Below, piece after piece: positions 33,783 to 43,060 of a DNA stretch of 64,000 bases. The notes under the pieces are model-generated. The model saw nothing but the letters and a program-made list of their open reading frames with translations. It did no database searches and was not told the DNA's origin. The translations under genes were made by a program, and so were the position numbers. The DNA comes from Halosegnis longus (GTDB lineage: Archaea > Halobacteriota > Halobacteria > Halobacteriales > Haloarculaceae), in assembly GCF_009663395.1 (NCBI RefSeq), contig NZ_QKNW01000001.1:186001-250000 (forward strand). Reading direction: 5' to 3'. Position 1 is the stretch's first letter; each line of letters starts with the position of its first letter.

Positions 33783-34309
33783 TCTTGGTCACCTCCTGCA
33801 CGCTCGGGGTGCAGGTCGTCTGCGAGCGGACTCCGCTCCTCGTACTCGAGGTCGTCCGATGCGCCGGATTCGACTTTCATCGACGGCGTGGAAACGCGTG
33901 CGCCGTCGAGCGTGATGTGGCCGTGGTTGATGAACTGCCGCGCCTGGTTCGGCGTGTTCGCCAGTCCAGAGCGGTAGACGACCGTCTGGAGCCGTCGTTC
34001 GAGCACGTCGGTCAGGTCGAGCGACAGCACGTCGTCGAGGCTCTCGTTCTCGTCGAGGATGCCGTAGCGCTTGAGCCGGGCGAGGAACTCCGCGCCCGCC
34101 TCGGCGGCAACTTCGGCGTCGCCCTGTGCGTCGCCGAGCAGGTCACGCGCCTCCTGTCGGTAGCTGCGAAGCTCGGACTGTGCCCGCCACAGTTCCTCCT
34201 TGTTCTTCAGCCCGTAGGTTTCGAGGGTGCGCGCCTCGTCGTCGATGCGCTCGCCCTGGAACGGGTGGTTCGGCGTCTCGTAGAACTTCGTGTTCGAACC
34301 GAGGGGCAT
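33779..34309 (-). CDS. rps4: 30S ribosomal protein S4
   Basis: 176 residues, uS4 archaeal form: [44 protein letters not shown] at the N terminus (in pieces across residues 7-52), then the S4 RNA-binding domain with [33 protein letters not shown]. The first base of its ATG is in the S13 stop (TAATG). The acidic C terminus is typical of halophiles. Confidence 0.97.
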   Translation of the reverse strand: MPLGSNTKFYETPNHPFQGERIDDEARTLETYGLKNKEELWRAQSELRSYRQEARDLLGDAQGDAEVAAEAGAEFLARLKRYGILDENESLDDVLSLDLTDVLERRLQTVVYRSGLANTPNQARQFINHGHITLDGARVSTPSMKVESGASDDLEYEERSPLADDLHPERAGGDQE

Positions 34310-34827
34310 TACTCTTCACCTCCCTCGGCTTCCTCAGCCTGCTGTTCCTTGATTGCCTCGACGTTCACACCGATGGTCCCCTCGGTACGACCGGTGGACT
34401 TGGTGCGCTGTCCGCGGACCTTCTGGCCGCGTTTGTGTCGAACGCCACGGTACGAATCGATCATCTTCATGCGGTTGATGTCGCGTCGACGCGTCATCTC
34501 GAGGTCGTTGCCGAACTCGTGGGTCGACTCGCCGGTGAAGTAGTGGTCCTGGTGGTTGACCATCCACTCGGGAATCTCGTCGGCGAGATTCTCGACGGTC
34601 TCGACGACGCGTGCGATGACGTCCTCGTCGAGCGAGCCGAAGACCGAGTCGCGGTCGACGTCTGCCTTGGCTGCGACAATGCGGGCCGTTCGCTGGCCGA
34701 TTCCGTTCAACTCCATCAGTGACCGCTCGACGCTCTTCGTCCCGTCGAGGTCGGTCTGGCCGATGCGGACGAAGTACTGAATGTCCTCGTCTTCCTCGGC
34801 GTCTGTGTCTGGTTCTTCCGCGCTCAT
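34309..34827 (-). CDS. rps13: 30S ribosomal protein S13
   Basis: 172 residues from the ATG at 34827, uS13: an acidic 18-residue start, then [41 protein letters not shown] (helix-hairpin-helix) and the basic [34 protein letters not shown] region. A longer frame would run through the tRNA-Ser gene and is rejected. First protein gene of the S13-S4-S11-RpoD cluster, 25 bp after the tRNA. Confidence 0.97.
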   Translation of the reverse strand: MSAEEPDTDAEEDEDIQYFVRIGQTDLDGTKSVERSLMELNGIGQRTARIVAAKADVDRDSVFGSLDEDVIARVVETVENLADEIPEWMVNHQDHYFTGESTHEFGNDLEMTRRRDINRMKMIDSYRGVRHKRGQKVRGQRTKSTGRTEGTIGVNVEAIKEQQAEEAEGGEE

Positions 34828-34851
34828 ATCTGTGATTATCGGGTGGGTGAG

Positions 34852-34934
34852 CGTTGCGGCGGGGATTCGAACCCCGGGGGCATTACGCCACTGAGTTAGC
34901 AACCCAGCGCCTTGGGCCACTTGGCTACCGCAAC
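34852..34934 (-). tRNA. tRNA-Ser (anticodon GCT)
   Basis: 83 nt on the minus strand. Acceptor GTTGCGG pairs with CCGCAAC, the anticodon stem CTGGG/CTCAG holds loop TTGCTAA giving GCT, a long variable arm (GGCGTAATGCC) is present, and the T-arm reads GGGTTCGAATCCC. The discriminator is G, as in serine tRNAs. It precedes S13 on the same strand. An inverted repeat GGGGCC-TC-GGCCCC lies about 40 bp upstream (34972-34985). Confidence 0.96.
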
Positions 34935-35061
34935 ACGCGGTCGTGTATCTTCGCCCAGCAGACCTGGACTCGGGGCCTCGGCCCCTGCATCGAGTGCGTG
35001 TGTAGGAACTCGGCTTGCCCACTTAAGCATCACGAACCGAACGCCGGTGTGCCACCGCTGA

Positions 35062-35613
35062 TCACGCCGCCGTCGCCGGCTGCCACGCCCCCTCAGTCGG
35101 GAGCGGCCGAGGACAGCCGGCGAGCGACCCTGTCACCGAGGCAGTACAGCCCGCAGGTCGCCCGTTCTCTAGGGTGAACAGCCGATGGCCGTGGTCGTCC
35201 GGAAACAGCCCCGGCGGATTCGATCCAGAGAACGACACGCCAACGCGGTACTGGACACCTGGCCGACAGTCGCTCGCCGTCGAATTCGCCGACGTGGAAC
35301 GGATTTGCAACACGAATGTCGAACGGTCGCTACCCTGCTCGGATACTCTGTCGACGCGCGCCGACAGGCTCGCGTCCTTGTTGTCGGTCGCAATCGTTCC
35401 GACGGATTCGTACCCCGGCCCGCCGCCCAGACTGCTTCGGCTGTAGTCGGTCAATTCGTCCAGACACCCGCGGTCGAGTATCTCGAACTCGGTGACCTGT
35501 GCCTGCTGTGGCCCTGTGTGATTGCTGAATCCGGGGAGCGCGTTCACCGGAACAGCCGTCAGAAGCAGTCCGACGACGACACCGGCCACGAGGAACTGGA
35601 CTCTGGAAGACAT
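35062..35613 (-). CDS. Secreted or surface-exposed protein, unknown function
   Basis: 183 residues. The N terminus is a Sec-type signal: a short basic start (MSSR), a hydrophobic core VQFLVAGVVVGLLLTAVPV and a likely cleavage region ending VNA near residue 25. The mature part contains cysteine pairs (about residues 50, 117, 156 and 167 vicinity) that may form disulfides, with acidic and serine-rich stretches such as SGSNPPGLFPDDHGHR. No domain recognised. It lies alone, 127 bp from tRNA-Ser, on the minus strand. Confidence 0.65.
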   Translation of the reverse strand: MSSRVQFLVAGVVVGLLLTAVPVNALPGFSNHTGPQQAQVTEFEILDRGCLDELTDYSRSSLGGGPGYESVGTIATDNKDASLSARVDRVSEQGSDRSTFVLQIRSTSANSTASDCRPGVQYRVGVSFSGSNPPGLFPDDHGHRLFTLENGRPAGCTASVTGSLAGCPRPLPTEGAWQPATAA

Positions 35614-35821
35614 CTATCCAGAGCGAGAATGCGCGACTATTAGTGATTCTGGTCCGACACGAGCATTCAAATCGGAAGCCGAGGCCACCACCGACATGAG
35701 TTGACGAGCAGCCCGGACCGGTCACGGCGGGAGCGCGGGCAACCGCGGCGGCAGCAACCGTGTGACGCGCCGGTTCGGAACGCAGATGCGTCGCCTGTTC
35801 GCTACGACGGACACTCTCGAG

Positions 35822-36031
35822 TCAATCGCGCGCCAGCGTGCCTCGGTCTTTGATCTCGAAGATCGTTTTCACGTTCCGGTACACGTCCTGCGGGTCGGTG
35901 TCTTCCTCCTCGTCGTAGAGGTCTGAGACGCGATAGAGAATCGCCGCGAGCTGTTCGGACTCGGAGCTATCCCCCCGCACGTCCTCGGCGACCTCACGCA
36001 GGAGTTCGCGGTACTCGTCGGCGTCGCTCAT
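35822..36031 (-). CDS. Small acidic helical protein, unknown function
   Basis: 69 residues, mostly helical and acidic: EYRELLREVAEDVRGDSSESEQLAAILYRVSDLYDEEEDTD in pieces, then QDVYRNVKTIFEIKDRG. No family recognised. Its ATG overlaps the stop of the Mrp/NBP35 ATPase gene by four bases, so the two are translated together, suggesting a role near iron-sulfur cluster delivery, but this is context only. Confidence 0.68.
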   Translation of the reverse strand: MSDADEYRELLREVAEDVRGDSSESEQLAAILYRVSDLYDEEEDTDPQDVYRNVKTIFEIKDRGTLARD

Positions 36032-37068
36032 CGGTTCGCGGTGCGCTGGCGGTGGACGATTCCCTGCATGTCGGCCGTCTCGCGGACGAACTTGCGGAAC
36101 GCCGCTCCCGTGTCGCTCTCGTCGTCCAGCACGACCGGCTGTCCCGTGTCGCCACCCTCGCGCACGTCGGGGTCGAGGGGGAGCTCACCGAGGAACGGCA
36201 GGTCGTTCTCGTCGGCGAACCGCTGGCCGCCGCCGGAGCCGAAGATATCGTGGACGTTCCCGCAGTCGGGACACTTGAACCCGGACATGTTCTCCACGAT
36301 ACCGAGCACAGGGGTGTCGTGCTTGCCGAACATGCGCAGCCCCTTGCGCGCGTCGTCGAGCGCCACCTCCTGTGGCGTCGTCACGATTACCGACCCCGAG
36401 ATCGGTACCGACTGGAGCAGCGTGAGCTGTGTGTCGCCCGTCCCGGGCGGAAGGTCGACGACCATGTAGTCGAGTCGCCCCCACTCCACGTCCTCAACGA
36501 GTTGGGTGATGAGCTTGTGAATCATCGGGCCGCGCCAGATGACGGGGTCGTCCTCGCCGACAAGGAAGGCCATGCTCATCAGCTTCATGCCGAAGCGTTC
36601 GGGCGGGACGATGGTCTCGTCCGGCGTCGCCTGCGGTCGCTCGTCGCTCTCGACCATCCGCGGGACGTTCGGGCCGTACACGTCGGCGTCGAACAGCCCG
36701 ACGCTCGCACCCATGTCCGCGAGGCCGGCCGCGAGGTTGACGGCGACGGTCGACTTTCCGACGCCACCCTTACCGGAGGAGACTGCGATGACGTTCTCGA
36801 CGCCCGGAAGCACCTCCTCGTCGGGGTCGAGTCCCCGGTCGACGTTGGCCGCAAGCTCGACGTCGAGTCCCTCGGCTTCGAGCAGTTCACGCACCTCGTC
36901 TGCGATGTCGGTCTCGACGGGCGAGTACGGTGCCCCGAGCGCAAGGTCGACGGTCACGGCGTCGCCGTCGAGTTCGATGCTGTTGACCAGTCCCAACGAG
37001 ACGATATCGTCGCCCAGCGCTGGGTCCTCGACTCCGCGCAGGATGTCACGGACCCGCTCCTCGTTCAT
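36028..37068 (-). CDS. Mrp/NBP35-family iron-sulfur carrier ATPase
   Basis: 346 residues from the ATG at 37068. Residues 1-85 are a DUF59/MIP18-like domain (VRDILRGVEDPALGDDIVSLGLV); then the deviant Walker A VSSGKGGVGKSTVAVNLA near 100, VDLPPGTGDTQLT as Walker B, and FKCPDCGNVHDIFG near 270 with the CxxC that bridges a 4Fe-4S cluster between subunits. It should assemble or carry iron-sulfur clusters to apoproteins. A longer start at 37089 adds seven unconvincing residues. Confidence 0.95.
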   Translation of the reverse strand: MNEERVRDILRGVEDPALGDDIVSLGLVNSIELDGDAVTVDLALGAPYSPVETDIADEVRELLEAEGLDVELAANVDRGLDPDEEVLPGVENVIAVSSGKGGVGKSTVAVNLAAGLADMGASVGLFDADVYGPNVPRMVESDERPQATPDETIVPPERFGMKLMSMAFLVGEDDPVIWRGPMIHKLITQLVEDVEWGRLDYMVVDLPPGTGDTQLTLLQSVPISGSVIVTTPQEVALDDARKGLRMFGKHDTPVLGIVENMSGFKCPDCGNVHDIFGSGGGQRFADENDLPFLGELPLDPDVREGGDTGQPVVLDDESDTGAAFRKFVRETADMQGIVHRQRTANR

Positions 37069-37160
37069 ACTCCGGGTAGCCGTCACCACCGAATAAGAAT
37101 TGTGTCACGCCACCCGACCGAGGAGACTGCTTTTGGCCACGCCCCGAGAGATACGAGACG

Positions 37161-37979
37161 ATGGGCCCATTGCCTCGGCGCGGAACGGTGGCGGGACATC
37201 CGTACGTGAGCTACGGAACCGGCCCGCCGCTGCTCGTCGTTCCGGGCGTGAACGACCCCCTCCTTCCGGCCGGCAGCCGGGCGTGGTTCGACGGCGTGCT
37301 ATCCGGCTACTGCTACCGACAGGCGAGGGCGTGTGCAGCAGCCGGTGTCCCGCGGACGGTGTGGTACGTCTCGCGTCCGGCCGCGAGCGGAGCAGCGACG
37401 GCAGCGGCGATGGCCGACGGCTACCGAGCTGTCCTCGATGAGCTTGGGCCGGTCGACCTGCTCGGCGTCTCAATGGGCGGCTTCGTCGCGCTCGAACTCG
37501 CACGCGGCGACGACCGGGTTCGGTCGGTCACCCTGGCATTGGCCGCGGCTCGCCTCTCCAGACACGGACGGGAGTCACTGGAAACGTGGGACGCGTGGGC
37601 CCGCGGTGGGCAGTGGGCGAAGGTGTACCGCGCCGGACTCGCCGCCGTCACCAGCGGCTGGTGGAGTCGGCTGACGGCACCGGCTATTCGGCCCTTCGAG
37701 CGGCTCCGCGACCACCCGACCGAAGCGTTTCGGCGCTCGCTCGCCGTCGCAACGAGGTTTGACGCGATGCCGTGGCTCTCCGAGCTATCGGTGCCGAGTC
37801 TGGTCGTCGGGGGCACCGCCGACCCGTTCTTCACGACGACGGCGTTTGCGACCACCGCAGACGCGCTCGGGGGTCGGTACGAACGGCTCAACGGCTGGGG
37901 ACACGACGTGTTGATAGACGACGGCCGGCGCGTCGACGAGCCGATAGCACGGTTCCTCAGTCGATGCGAGAGCGCGTGA
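37161..37979 (+). CDS. Alpha/beta hydrolase
   Basis: 272 residues. A GVSMGGF nucleophile elbow places the serine at 104; the acid is likely in GGTADPFF and the histidine in NGWGHDVLIDDG near the end, completing a catalytic triad. The oxyanion region PPLLVVPGVNDPLL precedes. No signal peptide. Substrate unknown; resembles haloarchaeal alpha/beta-fold esterase-like proteins. It diverges from the Mrp-type ATPase gene with 92 bp between starts. Confidence 0.82.
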   Translation: MGPLPRRGTVAGHPYVSYGTGPPLLVVPGVNDPLLPAGSRAWFDGVLSGYCYRQARACAAAGVPRTVWYVSRPAASGAATAAAMADGYRAVLDELGPVDLLGVSMGGFVALELARGDDRVRSVTLALAAARLSRHGRESLETWDAWARGGQWAKVYRAGLAAVTSGWWSRLTAPAIRPFERLRDHPTEAFRRSLAVATRFDAMPWLSELSVPSLVVGGTADPFFTTTAFATTADALGGRYERLNGWGHDVLIDDGRRVDEPIARFLSRCESA

Positions 37980-38173
37980 GCGTCGCCGTCCACGACGCCG
38001 GCGCGCACCCGAATGAACAACGGGGGTAGATTGCGAACCACGGTCGTATCCTCCCGGTTGTAGTAGCGTGGAGTCGCCGGAAATCGCGGGCAGAGAGCCT
38101 CGCGGACGCGAAGCCGACTCCCCGGCTGACGACCACCACCAACGCTTTTGGCCGATTCGAGTGACGTTCGACC

Positions 38174-40057
38174 ATGGACCTCTCCGGCCGGCCCGAGCGT
38201 GCGCTTGCGGGCCTTTCAGTTTGTGCGCTGGGTGCCGGTCTCGTCACCGTTCCCGTGCTCGACATGTACGAAGACGTCACCGTCGGGGGGAAGCCGATCT
38301 ACTCGACCGTTATCGAGAACTCGATTGGGCTGTTTCTCGCCTTGCTACTCGTCGCCGGCGGCTTCTGGATCGCCTCCCGAGACTGGGAGTTCCGCTACGT
38401 CCGTCGGATGATCGTCTGGACGTGGGGTATCGCCGCCGGCTTCGGCTTCGTGTTCACGTGGGTGCTCGGCATCCAAATCGGGCTTCAGGGAGAGTACAAA
38501 CCGATAATCATCGCGCTGGACGCGATTCTGCTGGGGAGCGTCGTCGCCTTCGGCGTCGGCGTCTTCGACGTGCGCCGAGAGCAGGGCAAACAGCGTGCGG
38601 ACAGAGAGCAAAACCGGGCGGCCGCGCTGTTCGAAAACACCGCAGACGACGTTGCTGCGCTCCGCGTCTCGCCCGAACGGGTCGTCACGCTCTCGACGAA
38701 CAGCGTCTTCGACGACAACTTCGACGACGCCGCGGCCGTCTTCGAGGAGGTGATTCGGGCGGCCGGAATGGAGTCCCGCACCGCGTTCATCGAGTACATC
38801 GTCGCCGGCGAGCCGTTCGAAGTGGAAGTGACCCTCGACGACCGCGGGGAACAGCGTGACTTCATCGCGCAGGTGACGCCGTACGACGAGACCGACGGCA
38901 ACGTCGCAGAGCTGTTTCTCGTGTTGACTGACGTGACAGAGCAAAAACAGCTCGCTCGCGAGCGGGTCGCTCGCAGCCGCATCGAACAGCTCCACCAGTC
39001 GGCCTCGGAGATGGCGAATGCGCCCGACGACGACGAGGCGTTCGACCTCGCGATGAGCGCGGCAGAGCAGTCGCTCCACTTCGACAGCGCCGTCCTCTGC
39101 ATCGACGACGAGCCGGTACGGACCAGCGGGACGGACGGGCTGCTCGACGAGGCTGCGGCCGACAGGATTGCGCTCGACGAACAGCCGCTCGTCGTGCGGG
39201 ACGGCGGGTTGTCGGTGACGCGGCGAGACGACGAGGAGATACTGACGATTCCAATCGGTGGCCAGGGGCTGTTGCAGGCGAGCAAGCGCGGCGAGAGCTT
39301 CGAGGAGAGTCAAATACGGGCCGGTGAGCTGTTGACGACGCATCTGCGCGAGACCTTACGACGGCTCGAGCGCGAACAGACCATCCGGGAGGAGCGTGAA
39401 CGCATGGAGTTTCTCAACCGCATCCTCCGTCACGACCTCCTCAACGGGATGAACGTCGTCCGGATGCAGGGGCAGTTCCTCGAATCGAGCGTCGACGACG
39501 ACGACCGCGAGCGCGTCGAGACGATTATCGACCGCGTCGACTCGATGACCGACCTCGTTAACACGATGCGCTCGTTCATGAAGGCGGTCATCGAGGGGAA
39601 CGAACACGAGCTGTTCGCGATGCCGCTGGACGAGGAGCTGACCGACGCCATCGAGGATGCCCGCGAGGCCCACCCCACGGCCGTCTTCGAGGTCGACGGC
39701 GTCTTCCCCCCCGTCGAGGTGTTGGCCGACGACCTCATCTCCGAGCTGTTCCACAACCTGTTGACCAACGCCGTCGAGCACAACGACGCCGACGAGCCGC
39801 TCGTCCGCATCACCACCGAGACGACCGCAGACAGCGTGCTCGTCCGTATCGCGGACAACGGTCCCGGTATCCCCGAGGGGATGCGCTCGCGCGTGCTGGA
39901 GAAAGGGGAGAAGGGAGCAGAAAGCGAGGGAACTGGGCTCGGACTCTACCTGTGTGAGGAGATAATCAGCACGTACGACGGGGAGATGCGCGTCAACGAA
40001 AGCGAGCTCGGTGGTGCGGAGTTCGAGTTGGAGCTGCCCCGCGCCGACGCCGAGTAA
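38174..40057 (+). CDS. Membrane sensor histidine kinase (4TM-PAS-GAF-HisKA-HATPase)
   Basis: 627 residues. Four membrane helices in the first ~130 residues (ALAGLSVCALGAGLVTVPVL, IGLFLALLLVAGG and others) form a MASE-like sensor. A PAS-like segment (~155-255, FENTADDVAAL) and a GAF-like segment (~270-400) follow, then a coiled linker REQTIREERERMEF and the H-box ILRHDLLN with its histidine near 419, N-box HNLLTNAVEHN and G-boxes DNGPGIP and GTGLGLYL. Typical haloarchaeal kinase without receiver domain. No response regulator adjoins, so partner and stimulus are unknown. Confidence 0.9.
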   Translation: MDLSGRPERALAGLSVCALGAGLVTVPVLDMYEDVTVGGKPIYSTVIENSIGLFLALLLVAGGFWIASRDWEFRYVRRMIVWTWGIAAGFGFVFTWVLGIQIGLQGEYKPIIIALDAILLGSVVAFGVGVFDVRREQGKQRADREQNRAAALFENTADDVAALRVSPERVVTLSTNSVFDDNFDDAAAVFEEVIRAAGMESRTAFIEYIVAGEPFEVEVTLDDRGEQRDFIAQVTPYDETDGNVAELFLVLTDVTEQKQLARERVARSRIEQLHQSASEMANAPDDDEAFDLAMSAAEQSLHFDSAVLCIDDEPVRTSGTDGLLDEAAADRIALDEQPLVVRDGGLSVTRRDDEEILTIPIGGQGLLQASKRGESFEESQIRAGELLTTHLRETLRRLEREQTIREERERMEFLNRILRHDLLNGMNVVRMQGQFLESSVDDDDRERVETIIDRVDSMTDLVNTMRSFMKAVIEGNEHELFAMPLDEELTDAIEDAREAHPTAVFEVDGVFPPVEVLADDLISELFHNLLTNAVEHNDADEPLVRITTETTADSVLVRIADNGPGIPEGMRSRVLEKGEKGAESEGTGLGLYLCEEIISTYDGEMRVNESELGGAEFELELPRADAE

Positions 40058-40064
40058 GCCGCGA

Positions 40065-41096
40065 TTACTCGTACGCGTCCGGGTAGGCGTTCGCCAGCAG
40101 TTCGGGCTGGCTCGTGAGTCGCTCCCGGACCGGGTCGATGACCGCGGAGATTGCCGCCGCCGCCCCCGGCTTCAGGTCGGCGGGGTGAAGCTCACCGGAG
40201 ACGTAGTCGCGTTCCAGTTCGTCGTACGTTTCGTAGACGAGATTCCCGCCGTACTCCTCGGGGCGTTCGACCGTGAGCGTCTCGCCGCGCTCGTCGAACA
40301 CCGGGAAGACGAGGTACTCGAGGTATTCGAGAACGCCGTTGTCCTCGACTTCGCCTTGTGGACAGTAGGCCCCCTGAATCTTCTCGTCGACCTCGTCGGG
40401 CGAGTCGGTGAGGTTCACCTTCGAGGTGGCGTCGGAGGCCGACATCTTCCCGCCGGTCAGTCCCGAGAGCAGGGGCGCGAAGACGCAGGCCGGCTTCTCG
40501 TCCTCGTCGAACAGTTCGCGAGAAAGCATGTAGATGCCCCGCTGGTCGATACCGCCGTAGGCGATGTCGGCATCGAGCGCGAGCACGTCGAGACTCTGCA
40601 TCAGGGTGTACACCAGGCCGCCGAGCTTGGGGTTGTCGGACTGGCGGACGACCTCGCTGCCAGCGCGTTTCGCCCGCGAGATGGTGGTGTCGGCGATGAG
40701 CCGGTAGAGCTCGAGCGTGTACGGCTCTTCGAGCTGGTAGTCGGTGCCGCGGACGAACTCCACGTCGTCGGGGTCGCCGCCGGCGGCCTCGATCATGCCG
40801 CGGATGGCCTCCTCGTAGTAGGTCGAGCGGGCCTCCAGTAGCTCGAAGGGGGATTTCTCGTCGTCGAGGTGGGCGTGGAGGTCGGCGACGAGGACGGTCA
40901 CCTCGAGTCCGGCGGCGACGAAGTCGGCGAGCTTGCGCATCGTCGTGAAGTGGCCGATGTGCATCTCGCCGGTCGGCGCGTAGCCGATGTACGCGTGGGG
41001 GTTCTCGCGTTCTTGCAGCAGCGTCTCGATTTCTTCCTCGGTGACGGTTTCCTCGGTGTACCGCGTAATCAGGTCCGTGCGGTCGCGGGCGTTCAT
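40065..41096 (-). CDS. tyrS: Tyrosyl-tRNA synthetase
   Basis: 343 residues, class I archaeal TyrRS. GYAPTGEMHIGHFTTMRKLAD holds HIGH; YGGIDQRGIYMLSREL and GGKMSASDATSKV hold the amino-acid site and the KMSKS-like loop. The tyrosine-contacting residues GYAP and YQLEEPY fit Tyr rather than Trp. Length is typical of archaea. It converges on the histidine kinase gene, 7 bp apart. Confidence 0.94.
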   Translation of the reverse strand: MNARDRTDLITRYTEETVTEEEIETLLQERENPHAYIGYAPTGEMHIGHFTTMRKLADFVAAGLEVTVLVADLHAHLDDEKSPFELLEARSTYYEEAIRGMIEAAGGDPDDVEFVRGTDYQLEEPYTLELYRLIADTTISRAKRAGSEVVRQSDNPKLGGLVYTLMQSLDVLALDADIAYGGIDQRGIYMLSRELFDEDEKPACVFAPLLSGLTGGKMSASDATSKVNLTDSPDEVDEKIQGAYCPQGEVEDNGVLEYLEYLVFPVFDERGETLTVERPEEYGGNLVYETYDELERDYVSGELHPADLKPGAAAAISAVIDPVRERLTSQPELLANAYPDAYE

Positions 41097-41238
41097 GCTC
41101 GCAGTTTCGGGGTGAGGTGGATAAAACGTCTGTTGTCGCGTGCGACACCCCGAACCGGAAGGGGTAACTCGGAGCCACTACATCTGGAGGTATGGAGATG
41201 CGTACGGAGCGACGGGGACGCGCTCGGGGGCGGAACTG

Positions 41239-41481
41239 ATGGTCGGTCCCATCAGCTCCGAGGAGCGCGACTCCTTCGCGTTCCGCGTGAAGGCCGGACT
41301 GACTGCGATTGTTGCACTTTCTGCGGGGCTCATCGCGGTGCAGGCGGAGGCGTCGCCGCTGGCGATTCTCGTCGTCACCCTCGCCGGTGGCGTCATCGGC
41401 GCGCCGCTCATCTGGCTCGCGATTCCCGGCTCTGGCGGGAGGGAACAGCGCGACCCCCCGGACCGGGAGTTCCGGAAGTAG
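41239..41481 (+). CDS. Small two-helix membrane protein
   Basis: 80 residues from the ATG at 41239, following a good initiator context. A hydrophilic start (VGPISSEERDSFAFRVK) leads to two hydrophobic helices, AGLTAIVALSAGLIAVQA (~19-36) and PLAILVVTLAGGVIGAPLIWLAI (~40-62), and a charged end. No family known. It starts 142 bp from the divergent tyrS start and 47 bp upstream of the thiolase gene. Confidence 0.65.
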   Translation: MVGPISSEERDSFAFRVKAGLTAIVALSAGLIAVQAEASPLAILVVTLAGGVIGAPLIWLAIPGSGGREQRDPPDREFRK

Positions 41482-41528
41482 CCGCCGACAAGCGGACCCT
41501 TGATTAGCGCTCACACACGAACAGCAGT

Positions 41529-42695
41529 ATGACTCGCGCAGCAGTCGTCGGCGCCGGCATGACCAAGTTCGGCGTCCACGACACACCCCTACAGGAACTG
41601 TTCGGCGAGGCAGCCTTCGGCGCGCTCGATGACGCGGGCGTGACGACCGACGACCTCGATGCGCTCTACTTCGGGAACGCGATGAGCGGACAGGCCGAAA
41701 ACGAGACGCACCTCGGCCCGCGCGTCGCCAGCCACATCGGCGCGGCCGGACTCGAAGTCCAGCGGTTCGAGGACGCCTGTGCCACCTCGGCAAACGCGTT
41801 CAAAAACGCCGTCCGGGCGGTCGACGCCGGCGTCCACGACGTCGTGCTCGTCGGCGGCGTCGAGCGGTGTACGCCCGAGACCGGAAAGGACACTCCGGCG
41901 ATGACGCGCATCTTCGCGTCCGCCTCCCACCGCCAGTACGAGCAGCCGACCGGGCTGACGTTCCCGAGCGTCTTCGCCCTCCTGACGAAACGCCACATGC
42001 ACGAGCACGGGACGACCGAGGAGGACCTCGCGGCCGTCGCCGTCAAGAACCACGCGAACGGTCGGCTGAACCCCCGCGCCCACTTCGGGAAGGAGACGAG
42101 CGTGGAGGAGGTGCTCGACGGTCCCGTGGTGGCGGACCCGTTCCGCCTGATGGACTGTTGTCCCTTCTCCGACGGCGCGAGCGCGGTCGTCGTCGTGAGC
42201 GACGACCTCGCTGACTCCTTCGACGCGCCCGTCGACGTGACCGGCGTCGGCCACGCGACCGACGTGGTGCCGATTGCCGACAAGGCCGACCTGCCCGCGA
42301 CACAGGCCGCCCGCGACGCCGCGACCGAAGCGTACGCGCAGGCCGGCATCGAGGCGGACGACGCCGACTTCGCGGAGGTCCACGACTGTTTCACCGGCGC
42401 GGAGATTCTCGCCAGCGAGGCCATCGGCTTCGCCCCCGAGGGTGAGGGTGGGACCTACGCGGCCGAGGGCCGCACCGCGCTGGACGGCGACCGACCCATC
42501 AATCCGTCGGGTGGCCTGAAGGCGAAGGGCCACCCCATCGGCGCGACGGGGACGGCCCAAATCGTCGAGTTGACCGAACAGATTCGCGGCACGGTCGGCG
42601 AGCGACAGGTCAGCGACGCGAACGTCGGCGTCGCGCACAACCTCGGCGGAGACTCTGCGACCACCGTCGTCAGCGTCCTGGAGGGTCGCGCATGA
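41529..42695 (+). CDS. Thiolase (SCP-2 type) paired with DUF35
   Basis: 388 residues. The catalytic cysteine is at 84 in RFEDACATSANAF; HPIGATGTAQIV supplies the second active-site histidine, and the end reads VAHNLGGDSATTVV. Like the thiolase at 20163 it is of the archaeal SCP-2 kind. The stop overlaps the DUF35 gene start (ATGA), and here DUF35 is a separate small protein. Neighbouring acyl-CoA dehydrogenase and crotonase genes suggest acyl-CoA degradation or ketoacyl-CoA formation. Confidence 0.9.
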   Translation: MTRAAVVGAGMTKFGVHDTPLQELFGEAAFGALDDAGVTTDDLDALYFGNAMSGQAENETHLGPRVASHIGAAGLEVQRFEDACATSANAFKNAVRAVDAGVHDVVLVGGVERCTPETGKDTPAMTRIFASASHRQYEQPTGLTFPSVFALLTKRHMHEHGTTEEDLAAVAVKNHANGRLNPRAHFGKETSVEEVLDGPVVADPFRLMDCCPFSDGASAVVVVSDDLADSFDAPVDVTGVGHATDVVPIADKADLPATQAARDAATEAYAQAGIEADDADFAEVHDCFTGAEILASEAIGFAPEGEGGTYAAEGRTALDGDRPINPSGGLKAKGHPIGATGTAQIVELTEQIRGTVGERQVSDANVGVAHNLGGDSATTVVSVLEGRA

Positions 42696-43060
42696 ACCTG
42701 ACGTACGACGAGTGGGCCGCGGCGGTTCGCGAGGGCGAACTGCTCGGTCTCTCTTGTGACGCGTGTGACCACACGAACGGCGTGCCGACGGGCGCGTGTC
42801 CCCACTGCGGGAACCGCGACCTCACTCGGGTGTCGCTCCCGACGGACGGCGTCGTCCACTCGGAGACGACCATTCAGGTGCCGCCGGAAGGGTTCGAGGA
42901 GCGCGGCTATCAGGTCGCGGTTATCGAACTCGGCGACGCGAAGGTGATGGGACGCATCGACGGGGACAGCGAGCGCGTCGCTATCGGCGACGAGGTTGTG
43001 CTGTCGGGCGTAATAACGGAAGACGACGACCACCCCGCGCCGCTGTTCGCGTCGGCTTAG
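42692..43060 (+). CDS. DUF35 zinc-ribbon/OB-fold protein
   Basis: 122 residues. An N-terminal zinc ribbon has CDACDH and CPHCGN cysteine pairs around residues 22-45, followed by an OB fold (GVVHSETTIQVPPEG, YQVAVIELGDAKVMGRI). DUF35 proteins dock to thiolases and, in archaea, to HMG-CoA synthase to form an acyl-transfer complex; the overlap with the thiolase gene supports that here. Its stop overlaps the convergent thioredoxin-like gene by 4 bp. Confidence 0.9.
   Translation: MNLTYDEWAAAVREGELLGLSCDACDHTNGVPTGACPHCGNRDLTRVSLPTDGVVHSETTIQVPPEGFEERGYQVAVIELGDAKVMGRIDGDSERVAIGDEVVLSGVITEDDDHPAPLFASA

Noticed and set aside
37980-38173. Possible RNA gene between the hydrolase and the histidine kinase
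   Set aside because: No tRNA fold or strong hairpin found; only a TTTTGG element close to the kinase start, likely its promoter.
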